19,063 nt of DNA from Haliscomenobacter sp. (GTDB lineage Bacteria > Bacteroidota > Bacteroidia > Chitinophagales > Saprospiraceae): positions 1-19,063 of the forward strand of contig NZ_JADKCX010000083.1 of the NCBI RefSeq assembly GCF_016718685.1, in the 5' to 3' direction. The translations under genes were made by a program, and so were the position numbers. Below, in pieces: positions 18,514 through 19,063 of this stretch. The notes under the pieces are model-generated. The model ran no database searches, was not told where the DNA came from, and saw only the letters and a list, made by a program, of their open reading frames with translations. Numbering within the stretch: position 1 is the first letter of the stretch; each line of letters opens with the position of its first letter.

Positions 18514-18632
18514 CAAGCAAGAACAAGCATGAGGCTGTATTCTCTTGTGCCATCAAAGCGCTCAAAAAAGGAGCGATAAAAAAATGCATGGATGCAATTT
18601 GTTTTTCATACCAATGGGTTGTTTAAAGTGGG

Positions 18633-19063
18633 TTAATGATGGATTATAATTCGTTTTGTACTGCGGATTGCCCCGTTTGCGGAAACAAAATAGAGGTTAG
18701 CCCGCCGGGAGCTTTTCGGCCTGAAAATTCAGTTCATGTTCCCCTGCAGTTTGGGTTTGTGCTGGCAAAGGAGTAGCCGTCAACTGTCCGGTGGCACTGT
18801 ATACTTAACGAAGTGGTTTGGCTAGTGTAGAGGCTGTACCTGATTTTGGTACTTGCCAGTGAAAGGGTTCGGAAATACCTCCAGGTTTTCTGGTGCGAGA
18901 TCAACATCATTGGTAGCAACCAAGGTGGATCTAACAAAACAAGGATCGATAATGCCTTTGAATACGCTACCATTGCTGACGCTAAAACCTGGCAACAGTG
19001 AAATAGCGTTCGCTGCCTCAAACCGCACATAGGCATTTCGACCTTGGCGCTAGCCAAGATTTT
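18633..19063 (-). CDS. C-terminal part of a T9SS-exported protein (runs off the right edge, frameshifted)
   Basis: Only the tail is in the window. It reads VRFEAANAISLLPGFSVSNG then SVFKGIIDPC, a motif common just before type IX sorting domains, then LEVFPNPFTGKY, RYSLYTSQTTSLSI, ATGQLTATPLPAQTQ and LYFVSANGAIRSTKRIIIHH with stop 18633-18635. This is a type A sorting domain (PNP followed by beta strands and a final G-x-Y-x-V strand), directing export through the outer membrane and surface attachment. Frames change at about 18860, 18800 and 18705. The catalytic or binding part lies to the right of the window, so the function is unknown. Confidence 0.8.

Overview
The window comes from a Bacteroidota chromosome, most likely a Saprospiraceae-like member (inference). 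The evidence is a giant hybrid two-component regulator with a periplasmic propeller, two proteins with Por/type IX secretion C-terminal sorting domains, a TonB C-terminal-domain protein, TAnnTTTG-type promoter elements (a clear TTG-N20-TAAATTTG before a tRNA), and A-rich gene starts without Shine-Dalgarno sites. I recognise no phage, plasmid, transposase or CRISPR sequence.

Layout. 2-2108 (+): 5'-truncated S9 dipeptidyl-peptidase-like enzyme. 2111-2221: repeat-built hairpin between convergent genes. 2240-3218 (-): exported nucleoside hydrolase-like protein, directly downstream of 3333-7491 (-), a hybrid sensor kinase/response regulator of about 1,390 residues. 7708-8169 (+): secreted TonB-C domain protein. 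8259-9905 (+): lipoprotein S33-type hydrolase overlapping a small outer-membrane-barrel-like protein. 9918-9980: bidirectional terminator. 9988-12270 (-): FAD-dependent GMC dehydrogenase preceded by its Tat-exported subunit-3 partner. 12399-13535 (-): unrecognised HELFH zinc-peptidase-like protein. 13774-14262 (+): DoxX-like membrane protein. 14265-16566 (+): M23 peptidase with a T9SS tail. 16726-17489 (+): TatD DNase. 17562-17644 (+): tRNA-Ser(GGA). 17706-18513 (-): propeller-type lectin made of 47-residue repeats. 18633-19063 (-): C-terminus of another T9SS cargo. After merging frames, no stretch above 300 bp lacks a gene.

Almost every gene is broken by single-base indels, mostly in homopolymers, although both sides of each break match the same family. 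Breaks run at roughly one per kilobase on the left and become very dense from about 14 kb on; even the tRNA has a 6-nt anticodon loop. I read this mainly as uncorrected sequencing or assembly error, so gene spans below are reconstructed across breaks and flagged.

The most interesting unexplained signal is a pair of about 116-bp elements in opposite orientation (13575-13690 and 16586-16701). Each folds into one long hairpin, shares a 27-nt apical loop with 25 identical bases, shows two compensatory base-pair changes, ends in a T-tract, and lies 25-40 bp upstream of a start codon in the same orientation (the HELFH protein and TatD). They look like a structured 5' leader/attenuator or small RNA family, though a dispersed palindromic repeat remains possible.
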